Source: Rotaria socialis
Lineage: Eukaryota; Rotifera; Eurotatoria; Philodinida; Philodinidae
DNA length: 64,000 bases
Reading direction: 5' to 3'
Assembly: GCA_905331475.1 (NCBI GenBank)
Contig: CAJNYU010003745.1
Location: 1-64,000 of the forward strand
Shown here: one piece after another, positions 40,850 through 52,137 of the stretch
Numbering within the stretch: the first letter of the stretch is position 1
Layout: each line of letters begins with the position of its first letter
The notes under the pieces: generated by a model
The model's input: the letters and a program-made list of their open reading frames with translations, nothing else
Database searches by the model: none
Told to the model about the DNA's origin: nothing
Translations under genes and position numbers: made by a program

Positions 40850-43197
40850 ATGTCTATTTAAAACCACGAAGCGATACTAACACACAACGAAAATCGTAGT
40901 CTTTCTAGTCATTACAATACGTATCAAAACGATAACGGTGCTGAAAAAATATCAAGTAGCCGTTTCAATAATTTTAAACGTTCGGATAGTGAAACTCGAC
41001 TTTTGACTGCTAAAGGTTGTTGTCTTGAATCAGTTGAATATATAAGTTTAACAGAAAAAATTCACGAGCGTATTGCTAATAATGATCGTTGGTATTCGCT
41101 TGAATTTTTTCCACCACGTACCGCCAGTGGTGCTGCAAATCTTATTGAATGGTAATAATGACTTCGCGTTCATTTTTATTTTTATTTTTCTATTTTGAAA
41201 ATAGTTTTGAACGTATGGCTGTTGGCCAACCATTATTTTGTGATATAACTTAGCATCCCGCTGGGGATCCAGCTGGCACGAAAGAAACAAATTCAATGAT
41301 GGTTGCCAATACAATGTTAAACTATTGTAGTATCGATACTATGTTGCATATAACATGCTAGGGTGCTAAAAAAGAAACGATGCTTGAATATCTTTGGAGA
41401 GCCAAAGAGTTTGGTATTAGAAATTTACTTGCGCTGCGTGGAGGTAGAGTTTTATTTTTGAAAGTGGGTTATTTTTGTGGATATATGTATCATGTTTCAG
41501 ATCCACCGGTGGGAGAAGAATGGAACCCGGAGAAAAGTGACTTTCGATACGCAAGCGACTTAATTAAATTCATTCGCAAACATTTCGATGATTATTTTGT
41601 TATTTGTGTTGCAGGTAAATTTGAAATAAGAATTAATTAAATTTATTGTTTTTTATGTTTGATGGAAGGCTATCCACAAGGTTGATCATCCTGATATGGC
41701 ATCGTACGAGGAGGATTTACGTTATCTTAAAGAAAAAGTTGATTATGGAGCAGATTTTATTATAACACGATTATTTTTTCAACCAGCAACATTTATTAAA
41801 TTTGAATCTGATTGTCGATCTATTGGCATCCAATGTCGAATTATTCCTGGAATATTTCCTATTCAAGTAACAGATATTTTAAACACAGAAAACACACATA
41901 ATCCATTGTTTCATATTGTAGGCGTATGCAAGTTTCAAGAATATTGTTCGATTAGCCAAATTAGATGTACCTGAGGAAATCCTTGCCTGTATCGAACCTA
42001 TTAAATATAACGGTGAAGCCATACGGAATTTCGGTGTTCAAAAATGTGTTGATCTTTGCCGAACATTATTAGACTCTGGTAAAATTCATGGACTTCATTT
42101 CTATACATTAAACCGTGAATATGCAACGATTGAAATTTTAAGAAAACTTGATCGCTGGTTAGAAGATCCTCCACTACGCGCTTTGCCATGGAAAACGATT
42201 TCAAAAAATTATGTCGTTCAAAAGAAAATGTTCGTCCTATATTTTAGAGTGTAAGACCAAAATCTTATGTTCATCGTACATCGAATTGCGAAGAATTTCC
42301 AAATGGACGTTGGGGTTTGCCGTTTGCACCGTCGTTTGGTGTTTTAACTGATTATCATTTATTCTATATAAAAATCGATGCAACACGCGATGCATTACTT
42401 GATGAATGGGGGCATGAGCTAGCCGATAAACAAGATGTTCGGAGAATGTTCGCTTGCTATATAGCCGATGAGAAAAATGGTAGAGTTAAAATAGTACATC
42501 ATTTTCCATGGAAAGACGAAGATATATCATCTGAAACAAATTTCATTCATGATCATTTAATTAAATATAATCGAAAAGGAATTTTGACAATTAGTTCTCA
42601 ACCAGCGGTTAACGGAAAATCAAGTACGGATTCAATATTTGGTCGGGGCATTAAAAAATGGTTATGTTTATCAAAAAGTATATTGATTTCGAAAGAAATA
42701 CGGAGAGTATTTTATTTTATTTTCTAGGCTTATTTAGAATTTTTACAAGTGAAAAAAATATTCCGGCTTTACGGGCTGCTCTGAAAAAGTTTCCTGGTGT
42801 TAACTATCATTTTGTGAATAAATCCGTAGGATTATCCTTTCATATGTTTAACTAGCATATTTTACAGAAGTTTATTTCTAGGGTGAGGTTAATGAAACAA
42901 GTACCGAAGGCGAACAACCAATTGCATTGATATGGGGTGTTTTTGCAGCTAGAGAAATTATTCAACCAACAGTTGTCGGCCCGATTAGTTTTATGATCTT
43001 TTAATTTATGGATGGAATGTCGGGGGAGATTATACAAGCAAGGCTCTCGTTCATATTCAATTATTGAAGAAATCTCAAATACTTATTTCCTCGTCAATTT
43101 AGTTGATAATGATTATCCTCAAGATTCCTGTCTTTGGGTCGTTTTAGATGCAACGTTTGAGTATCGAAAAGCAAAAAACAAAAATAATAATTGTTAA
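40850..43197 (+). pseudogene. MTHFR: Methylenetetrahydrofolate reductase (MTHFR) pseudogene
   Basis: The sequence follows animal MTHFR almost end to end: WYSLEFFPPRTASGAANLI, HPAGDP, NLLALRG, the Gly/Asp block [43 protein letters not shown], then the regulatory half [20 protein letters not shown] and YFLVNLVDNDYPQD. The intact enzyme makes 5-methyl-THF. This copy cannot: in-frame stops lie at 40859 (TAA, codon 4), 41251 (TAG replacing the Trp of TWHPAGDP), 41359 (TAG) and 42245 (TAG replacing Trp of IFW). There is a 4-bp insertion at 41683-41686 and a frame change near 42210. One-base length changes lie in an A run (~42653) and a T run (~42740), and about 17 bp is lost near 43002. Introns with GT-AG ends remain recognisable, so it is a decayed genomic duplicate, not a processed copy. 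Confidence 0.93.
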
Positions 43198-43317
43198 GAG
43201 GATATTATTTTTTTGTGATAAATTTTTCGTTCAAGTTTTCTTTTTTCAATAAAACTTGATTTGTAGAATAAACAAGCAACGGATTGCTTAGTTTTGTTAC
43301 TTGTTTTTTCAGAAAAC

Positions 43318-46192
43318 ATGAGTCGAACAACATTTCTTAATGTCGACGATACAAAAGCCGGTATGGAAGATTTGGATAAAGAAAAGATAAATAAACTGAT
43401 TCAAGACGCATCGAAAAGTATGATAGAGAATATTTGAAAAAGAAAATTTTAATTCTCTGATTAGATTCGAAATTTTTTAAACAACAACAACGCCGGGAAG
43501 AAGTAGGATTTTGCAGTTCGAACGCTTTGTTTGTTTTTCGAAAATAATTTGTAGGACAATCGTCGACGAATTGAAGTTAAATTATCGAAAATAAAATCAT
43601 TTACACCGTTTCAAATTGAACAAGCTGAAAAATCAGTAGAGAAACATTTTCTTCTCTTTTTTCGTACTTTTTATATTTTAGGTTGATCGATATTTAGCTC
43701 AATTAGATAAAACACGAGATTTATCACGAACATTTTGTCATATTGATATGGATGCTTTTTATGCAGCAGTTGAAGTAAGTAGAAAAATGACAACAAGAGA
43801 AATAAGGTAAAATTAAAGTCTTATCGTTTAGATGCGAGATAATCCAGCACTTCAACATGTTCCGATGGCAGTCGGCGGTGAAAGTATGTTGGTAATTATC
43901 TTAACTTTATGTTTTATTTAATGAATAGCCGAAGTTTGTTTTAGTCAACATCAAATTATTTAGCTCGTCAATTCGGTGTACGTGCAGCCATGCCTGGCTT
44001 TATTGCACGACATCTTTGTCCGAATCTAGTTATTGTACGGTGCGATTTTGAAAAATACCGAGCTGATAGTGTAAAAGTGATGTAAGAATGAATGTTTTAT
44101 TGGTCAGAGAGAAAATTTTTATTTGAAGGAAAATTATTAGCGAATATGACGAAAACTATGGTTCATGTGGTCTCGATGAAGCTTTTGCTGATTTAACAAA
44201 TCATTTACAAATACGAACAAATTTCTCGGAACAACAGAGAACTTTTCCGAAAGAGGTAATTTCTTTTTTTTCTATAAACTTATTATTTCAGTACATATGA
44301 TTGGTGAAATGGTTAATTGTTTTCGAAAGTGACCAGATTTTTGCTACTCTCATCATAATCAGTTTTTCGGCACCAAAAGCTAAAGCACCGTAATGTTTAA
44401 CGTTGTTCTATAACTGCAATATTATGATAATCATCTATAGTTACATCTGAAACACACAAGATTGTCTTTACATAATGCTATTAGAGCCGCGTTCGAGAAC
44501 CCCGTTGTTCTGATCGTTGTTCTCTAGCTTCTAAATATGATATAGACGGTTTCGCAGTTGCAGTGTCTTATGAATAAATCATTATCTTCACGGATTCTAT
44601 ACGAAAACAATTTAGGAAAATTCAACTGAAACAATCACATTTGGTATGACAGCGGAAGAAGTTGTTCAAGAAATGCGACATAGGATTCATTTAGCAACAC
44701 GATTAACAGCTAGTGCTGGCATTGCATGTAATATGCGTTTAGCCAAATTATGTTCTGGTAAAATAATTGATTTCAAACGATTGCTTCCTTTCATTCTCGA
44801 AATGATAGATATCAATAAACCAAATGGACAGTATCAATTAGAATCGAATGTGGAAGTTATTTTAAATTTTATTCGAAATATGCCAATACGAAAAGTAAGA
44901 AACCCTGTAAAGATATTGTCATTAATCGAATTTTATATTCCTACTGCTCCTCTAGATAAAAGGCATTGGAAAAGTAACTGCACTTCATTTGGAATCTCTT
45001 GAAATTCAAACAGTCAATGATATTTATCTTAAGCGCGGAATTCTTAAATTAATCGAATATCCAACCACATTTGATTTTCTCATGCGTGTCTCAAATGGTT
45101 GTGGCTCAACGACGATTGAACATGATGATTTACAGAAAAGTGTTGGACATGAAACGTAAATCAAAACATAACTTCTCTCAACAGATTTATTTTATTTTCG
45201 TTAATTATCAGAACGTTTAATAGTGTACGTGACTCATCACAATTGATCTCACTTTGCCGTGACTTAGCTAAGAAAACAGTTGATGAACTTATTTCACATT
45301 GCCTTCTATGTAAACGTGTAACACTTAAAATCAAGACCGTTAATTTTGAAAATTTAACACGCTCGAAGACATTGTCATCGTATACTGATTCATTAAATGT
45401 AATTGCTGATAAAGCTGTTGCTCTACTTAAACATGAACTCGATCAAGACATTGAATTGCCAGCTTTACGTCTTATGGGTAAGAAAAAATCAGTTCGAAAT
45501 TGCAGCTGCTAGTTTCTGTCGAATAGTAGACTTTGATCAGGGCTCGCCGCTGCTGATTTTTCTCAATATTTACTTATTTATTATTGGTTTTCAGGTGTAC
45601 GAGTAGCTGATTTGAAAATGAAAAGTTCAGATTTACCAATTCTACAATTTTTCTCAAAAAAATCAACAACAACAATCAACGAAAACGTTCATGATGTGAT
45701 TGAAGATATTGATAATGTTGATGAAGATGAGGAGGAGGAGAGAGAAAAAGACGAAAATGAGAACGAAGAATTTCTATCTATGGAAAATTCACATCTTGGA
45801 GGTTGTGACTCGAAATTAACTCATCAAGATGATGAAGATTCGAATTCAAGTACGACAGCTTGTCCTGTCTGCCAAAAGCTACTTCTCGGTGATAATGAAA
45901 AAATTAATAAACATATTGATTTATGTCTAAATGGTGAAATGGTTCGAACAACAATTAAAGAAGAAAACCGACGAACATCACCTCAAACAAAAATGAACAA
46001 ACGGTATGTCACAAAATAATTTCCGTCGTTTCAATCAATAATACATTTTTTTTCTCGTTCTAATTTCCTAGTATTCAATTAACACAATCAAAATCAACAC
46101 CACCAAAGAAACGACAAAAACGAAAATCTGATGCAACACCTCAACGAGCACATGGTATCGATAATTATTTTTTCAAAACAGAATCTAAGTGA
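43318..46192 (+). CDS. POLK: DNA polymerase kappa (Y-family translesion polymerase)
   Basis: DinB-type polymerase that bypasses damaged bases in the nucleus. Thirteen exons from ATG 43318 to stop 46190-46192 give 615 aa, all junctions in phase. The N-clasp helix is followed by motif [29 protein letters not shown], and the second carboxylate motif [13 protein letters not shown] (human has SLDEA). [26 protein letters not shown], the HhH IKGIGKV and the little-finger/PAD region ending LRLMGVRV follow. The C-terminal tail has one Rad18-like UBZ zinc finger (CPVCQKLL...H...C) where vertebrate POLK has two, a basic NLS-like stretch (PPKKRQKRK) and two Phe-Phe motifs ([17 protein letters not shown]) that could bind REV1 or PCNA. 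An internal 51-bp intron at 44758-44808 reads open. It starts only ~120 bp after the MTHFR copy. Confidence 0.96.
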
Positions 46193-46598
46193 TTATGTAC
46201 ATATTCATGATAGCTTCTTTTCTTTGTCAGATGATTCTGTCTATCTGATACTTTTTATTTGTACTTTTGTTCGTTGCATTTTTTTTTCTTGTGGGATTAA
46301 ATCTATTTTTGGTTGCGATGAAATATTTCATGAAGTTCTTCTCATATGAATATTGAAGATTTTTGCAGCGAGATCAACTTGTGAAAATTGATTCTATCTT
46401 GGGTAAAACGAAGTGAGCAGATATTGGGTTAGGACTTACTAATTTGACTTTCAATGCTAGTGACTAGTGAAATAATAACTCATTAGATTTGATTTGCTAC
46501 TGTTCCACGGCATCACAACAGTTTCGTGGGATTTTGCTATTGAAAAAATTCACCAGAGCTTCTATGTTCAAGAACAATTACTATTCTCATCTTAATTA
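46193..46598. other. Convergent intergenic spacer
   Basis: About 400 bp between the stop codons of POLK (+) and the two-TM gene (-). T-rich 3' flank, no further gene seen. Confidence 0.5.
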
Positions 46599-47221
46599 TT
46601 AGGACATACTGCTTACAACAGTGTAAATAAAATAAATGATTGAGCAAACGGTGAATGGTCCTATGGTAATGAGACGAATAATCATTACTATACGTTCTTG
46701 TGTTGCTCTCGGTCGTATCCATTTCAATATTCCATTCACATGCGGACGGTAGTAGCAAGTCGCAATTTTTCCGATCTGAAAAACATACAGCATGAGCTTT
46801 CGAAATCATCAATGTGTCGAGTTGTTTTTAAAGCATACCGGTGTTCGTGAAAAATTTGCATTCAAATGACCGTCAATTGAAGAGATAAAGCCGTTTTTGG
46901 CATCTTCTTCTTCTGTGATATATTCGACCGTCGCATTTTCTTTTAAGCATTCGTAGGTTTTGACTGGAGAAAAAAAATTTTACCATAAATAAACAGCTGA
47001 TTGAATCGAAAAAAGGTAGATAACTTACTTCCTTGTCCAATAATTTTCGTACAGTTTGTCATATAGACTGATATTTGAAGAACTTTACATTGAGTTTCGT
47101 AATAGCTTTTACTTAGAACTCTCGCTTTATGATACGAGTAGATAGGGTGTATTGTCAGAGAGCCAAGTATCAGAATGCATAAACATATAAGCAAATATTT
47201 AAATGTTGACCCAAAACCCAT
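46599..47221 (-). CDS. Small two-transmembrane protein with Cys-rich outer loop
   Basis: Three exons (47029-47221, 46839-46963, 46599-46775) give 164 aa with in-phase GT-AG introns. Residues ~8-28 are a first hydrophobic segment (YLLICLCILILGSLTIHPIY). A ~95-residue loop follows with Cys in YYETQCKVLQ, MTNCTKI, YECLKEN and TCYYRP and several N-glycosylation sequons. A second membrane segment (LITIGPFTVCSIIYFIYTVV) ends the protein. Short tails plus a large Cys loop resemble the layout of BK-channel beta subunits, but I see no convincing family signature. A damaged relative lies at 49.3-49.8 kb on the same strand. Confidence 0.7.
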
Positions 47222-49345
47222 CGCGATGCTGTGTTGTTGACTGAATGTAATTAAAGCTGCCGCGTTCTGCTAGTAGGTAAATTTTGTGTAAATTAGTATC
47301 CTGCGAGAATATATACGAGAATGCAGAGTGATTTATATAATTTCCAACTTTTAGGTTTTAGTAACGCTAATCTTACAATGATGAATGATGAAACTTATAA
47401 TGTGATGAAGCAATATGGCTGATTTACGGCGTTGTCAGTCGTGCGATGAGATCACATCAGGTTTATTTCATAAGTTTGATGTTGCAACACTCCACAAATA
47501 TAATTATAACCCTAGGAGGTCATGAATAATGACAAGAGAGCAGAAAACATCCACTAACATCAATCCCAAGGTCAATAGCTGATTGATTTTCGTGTACACA
47601 CGAGAAATACATCTTGAAGCATAGAAAAAAATTCACCAAGCACCATTGATAAATAAACGCTTTCGTTATCATCTTATTCGAATTGATATCTTTTCAATGT
47701 TTCTGTAATTGCAATAAAAAGGCTACCAAAGTTCTATGTTCCCTTTCATAGAAATTCTGTCTAGATCTGTTCAAATCTGAATCATTGTTTTGCGCGCTGT
47801 ATGCACATTAAAGGACAACAAAACGCAATCGATCAAATCAAGAAATAAAGATTATGTGAAATAGAGGACAAAGGAAAATATGCAGAACCACGGGAGAGAA
47901 AAAATGTATCGTTTTCCTCCATATCTCATTTTTCTGGTAAATGGAAATCTCATTGGCCGATGGACCACAGTATTTTGCCGTTCCTATTCCATTGGAATTG
48001 AAGATGATAATTCTCAATTAGGCTAAAGAAATCTTCACGCACCTCAATACGATGCATTCGCATACTTTAAATACAAAAGTAAGAAAGTCACTGAGTGTTA
48101 AACAAACAAATAGCTATTTGAGTATAATATGGTGGGTATCGATTGCGTAGATTCAATACTCGTACCGATACTATTTCGCCTAACCGTTACCTTGAACTAT
48201 TTCATTTTTCTCTTTATACCAAAAATTTAGAAATCTTTACAAAGTATTGGGTGGCCAAGATTAAATGTCCCTCTCAGTGTTTTTTCAATAACTTCATCAT
48301 TTTCATTTTCTAGGCCTTAATTTTTTCCCAAAATATTTGCCATTCAATTCTCTACAAGATGATTTTTAAAACAAACTTTTGCAAATTTTTGATAATGGCA
48401 CACAAAATGAAACAGAAGCAAAGATGTTACTGAGTACTCTGAAGTGTACTCTTTCTCGTCGTGTAGCCTAGGACTCATTGAAAGCAAACGGAAGATCGAA
48501 AAATCTGACTTTTTGAAAATTCTCTTCAAAATAGCTTAAATCAAAAATTTGCGCTAGTTGAATTAAAGAAAAAAAATTAAAACTCAAATTTCGCGTTTCA
48601 CTTTGGTACAGTAGGCCATTTCGATCAAAATGGAAAAGAAACGAATGCCAAAAATGATATTTTGGCTTAGTTGCGCTTCGTTTCCTAGGAGTATCGAAAT
48701 TGCAGTTTGATAGAGCTAAATTCTCGCAAATCTGAAAGAGAAGATAGTTCGAATGCGCATTATAAGGTTGAATGTGGAAACTTCTCAATTATGAGCGGAA
48801 GATAGAATTTTTCAACAGCTAAAAAATATCTACATTGCTTTATTTTTATCGTTACTGACCAACGAAAAAATGTGCAAAAGCTATTTCCCAGCTTTGAAAG
48901 TTGCTGCTGTTGCACTTGTTGAATATTCTTTTTTTAATTTTTTCCTTCAACTTCAACAGAAAAAATGGTAGTATCAATCTTGTAGAGAATTGGATGGTGA
49001 ATCTTATGGGGAAAAAACTAAGACCTAGAGAATAAAAATAATGACGCTATTGAAAAAACACTGAGAGGGACATCTAGCTTGGGCCACCCGATATATACTT
49101 GATAAATACGTAACACGTAAGTAATTTTGAGCACTATTTCGCAAGTGCATTTGAAAATGTTCACTCATAGTGCTCCCTAAACATTTGATACCAGCAAAGT
49201 GCTTCAATGAATTTTATTGAATAAAAAAAATAAGTACAATAGCGTTTGTTCTGCATGAGATTTCGATATCAGTAGGAAATAAGTCAGATTTGGCAATCAC
49301 TGCTGTTTTCAAAAACAAAAAATGATAAAAACTAATCTGAAAGAT
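47222..49345. other. Intergenic, mostly an 845-bp TIR element
   Basis: Upstream sequence of the two-TM gene, then AT-rich DNA, then the inverted-repeat element at 48247-49091. No other gene recognised. Confidence 0.5.
48247..49091. mobile_element. 845-bp DNA element with ~115-bp terminal inverted repeats
   Basis: The left end TTGGGTGGCCAAG and right end GGGCCACCCGA are flanked by TA on both sides. The ~115-bp arms share AATGTCCCTCTCAGTG, TTTTTTCAATA and ATTCTCTACAAGAT as inverted copies. The interior has a 106-codon frame on the minus strand with no recognisable motif. TA flanks and long TIRs suggest a non-autonomous Tc1/mariner-like element; superfamily is inferred only from this. Confidence 0.7.
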
Positions 49346-49800
49346 TTACACCTCGTTTTGATGCGAATTAATATCGTACGTTCGTTGGCATTGACGCACT
49401 ATTGAGGGTACATAAACGAGCACACCCACAAGTATGATGAGTCCAAAGGCACTCATCAGAGAAATCAAATTCGTGATGGTACCTTATAAATTCGGTTTCT
49501 CCCATCGCAAGGGTGCACTCACAGATGGTTTGTAATAGCAAGGTGAAACCATTCCGATCTAAAAATGCCAAAATGATCAACAAGCACATGAAATCCTATC
49601 AATGTATTATGGTAGTGTTTTACATATACGAACACCAGTGGAAATTTACCGTTTCGATATCCATTCGTTGAATAACAAAACCCTGTTAAACCTTCGCTAT
49701 TTTTTCGAAGCATTGGTACGGATCCAAGCAATGAATATATGTCAGAGCAAATGTAATTTCCATAATGTTTCCTGAACAGATGTGCGTAAAACTGTGCAGT
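49346..49800 (-). pseudogene. Degenerate paralogue of the two-TM protein
   Basis: The 3' exon begins after a TTTTTAG acceptor (near 49560) with IGMVSPCYYKPSVSAPLRW, clearly parallel to IGKIATCYYRPHVNGILKW in the 46.6-kb gene, at the same splice phase. It continues ITNLISLMSAFGLIILVGVL, a membrane segment. A TAA lies in frame between these two parts (after EKPNL). Upstream sequence (around 49770-49800, NCTVLRTSVQET) resembles the first loop of the intact gene, but I could not build a clean chain. Either a pseudogene or a copy with a different exon layout. Confidence 0.45.
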
Positions 49801-51159
49801 TAGTTTTCAGATATTTGCTATTTATTTGTTTTCCTTGGTGATACAAGTTAATACTCTCTTTAAACCTGTATATGAAAAGCATTGCACTTCATAAAGCATA
49901 ATTGCCTAGAAAACATCAGCGTATCATAATGAGTTGTCTCTAAAAGAAATAGAAACTATAAAGTAATCTCATCAGAAACAATCAAATTTGTTTTGCTTTC
50001 TAACCCAAACGGAAAACACCTCGGTGCTGTTACTTTTTCTTATAAATTAGTATTTCGAAAGAGAAAACCGCACGTGTAGAATGAAATTTATCTGATTTCA
50101 GAACGAACAATACCTTGTTTTCGCTCAATGAAATGCGAGAATGAAATTAACAATACGATTTACTTACGAAAAATGTTAAATAAATAAACTTGCAATGAAT
50201 AATAAAGCTTACTTTGGTTAATATCGATCGTGATTGAGCAATTAAATCACATGACAGTCATCCACTGGCTCGATTTTGTAGCATTTTATAAGTATGGTTA
50301 CTTAGGAGATTCTGAAAAGTAGATGACGATAGCGTAAATTCCAACTGGTGGCTGTCTTTCATACGCACATCGAAGGCATTCCTAAAGAACGAAAAACTTT
50401 TTCATGGCATATTATTATTGAATGTACACGGTCGTGAGCATCGTACTCACCACACTTCTTTCGCTAGTTGCAATCATAGCATTTACAGAGTTTCACTTTC
50501 GCTGCTGTACAACTTCTTTCTCCTTGATCGAATGCCGCAAAATTTCAAACTATGAATATGTCGTCGGATCGAATTGAAAAAACATCTTCATCGATGAAGC
50601 TCAGTGTGTTGAATCTAATGATAGGAAATAGGCCTTCGTGTTACGACTACTACTCGTTGAAATTGAAGGGATGTACGGAAGTTTAGATATGAGTTTAAAA
50701 GAAAAAACTTTAAAATGGTTATGTAAGTTTTGGTATCGATTCAATTTAATCGAAAGTCGATTTTTTAATATGGGAGAGAATCCTATAAATAGTATATTCT
50801 TCAGAAATCTGTAATAATAATCGGCAAAAAGTGATTATTTTGTACAAATTTTACGGATTTTTTCCTCGGATTGATTTGATTTTCTTTTTAGAATTATTTC
50901 TGGAATAAATTTTATTAAAATGTCGTAAAAAGGCATTAAAATTGTTAAAAATATCAGCAAAAGAATCGATAAATGTCTAAGCTAATAACGCCAGAAAACA
51001 AAATAGCGAATAAAGGAGGCACACGCACAGCTTTTACACACCAGAAAAAAACGTTCTCTTAATATTTATAAAAGTGTAGAAAAGAAAATACACATGATAA
51101 TTGAAGTTTTTATATATGAAGAAAGTGCAGCTCAATATGTTAGTAGATATTTCGTACTT
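49801..51159. other. Intergenic, no gene established
   Basis: AT-rich. A short open stretch after a TTCTTTAG acceptor near 50380 on the minus strand (ECLRCAYERQPPVGIYAIVI) could be a small exon but has no partner or homology I recognise. Confidence 0.4.
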
Positions 51160-52137
51160 CTACATGCTGAAAAAAACCAGTGAACATAAAAGCAAAGATG
51201 TAAAACCAAGGAATTTATTGTAATATTGCTTTTGTCCATGATTCCAAAAATACCCACCGTAATAATTTGATCCCATCGATGGATAATAATTTGATGAATA
51301 ATAATCAGGGCGATTATAGCCTGAATAGCCACCATATGAACCTGGATATCGATTGTAATAGGAACCCGATTGTCCTAATCCTTGTCCATCTAAAGAAAAT
51401 TCAAGAAAATGAATGCGCACGGTAATAATCGTATTTTAGTTACATTGCCCATATCCATAAGAACCAAAACCTCCGCCACCATAGGGATAATTAGAACCAC
51501 CAAGTCCATAACCATATTGACGACGATCTTGTTTTCTAGATGCAATTTCATTTGGATCTTTTTCTCGTGGTGAAGATCGTTGTTGTTGATCATTAAGAAT
51601 TTGACGATTGGGCGATAATGAATTTTGATTAACTGGTCCATTTAAAGTTTGTCGCCGATGACGACGTGCTCGGTTTCCATGAACGATGACTTAAAATATA
51701 AGCATCCTCGTTAGTGAACGATATAGAGATCGAACGATTAAAATTCACTAGGACATATTCTCTTTCGTTTCAATAGTTTTATGGTTATATTCTTGTATGG
51801 AAAAGGTTATCATCAAAATGTTTTTATAAAAAATGTTATTTATCCTCTTCTAACATTTACTTAACGTTTTTTTTTTTCGTGAGGAGAATACTATTTACCA
51901 ATTGACATTTGAATCAAAATGGTCGTATATTTTTTATTCCAGTTTTTATCCCTAACAATTTAATCAGATAAAGTTTTTTAGTTGCTCCGTGAATTTCCTG
52001 TGTATTTGTTTTATTGAAAAAAGCAAGGTCATTCTTTTGACTGACACCTACTTTACGTGAAATGATAGTCAAACATGACACTTACCGATAGTATAGATTA
52101 TAAAGACAATTAAGATTTCTTTCCGCAAGGCAACCAT
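51160..52137 (-). CDS. Secreted Gly/Tyr-rich protein with C-terminal hydrophobic tail
   Basis: Three exons (52086-52137, 51444-51689, 51160-51389) sum to 176 codons (175 aa) with GT-AG junctions. An N-terminal signal peptide (MVALRKEILIVFIIYTIVIV) is followed by an Arg-rich patch (RARRHRRQ). A polar Gln/Ser/Asn segment and a Gly/Tyr-rich low-complexity region follow (GYGLGGSNYPYGGGGFGSYG, then SYYNRYPGSYGGYSGYNRPD). The last ~17 residues are hydrophobic (FLGFTSLLLCSLVFFSM), as in GPI-attachment signals. No known domain was recognised; cuticle-like, adhesive or silk-like roles are possible. The layout (signal, basic patch, Gly-rich repeats, GPI-like tail) superficially resembles prion/Shadoo proteins, without evidence of homology. 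Confidence 0.72.

Noticed and set aside
41048..41314. Minus-strand frame over the MTHFR copy
   Set aside because: Antisense shadow of the recognisable MTHFR exon on the plus strand.
40850..43197. Stop-codon readthrough or recoding (TAG read as Trp) in MTHFR
   Set aside because: Several frameshifts, a TAA at codon 4 and a ~17-bp loss are also present, and neighbouring genes use TGG for Trp normally. Pseudogene decay explains all of it.
48468..48788. 106-codon frame inside the 845-bp TIR element as a possible transposase
   Set aside because: No DDE or zinc-finger motif, and it is too short for a transposase.
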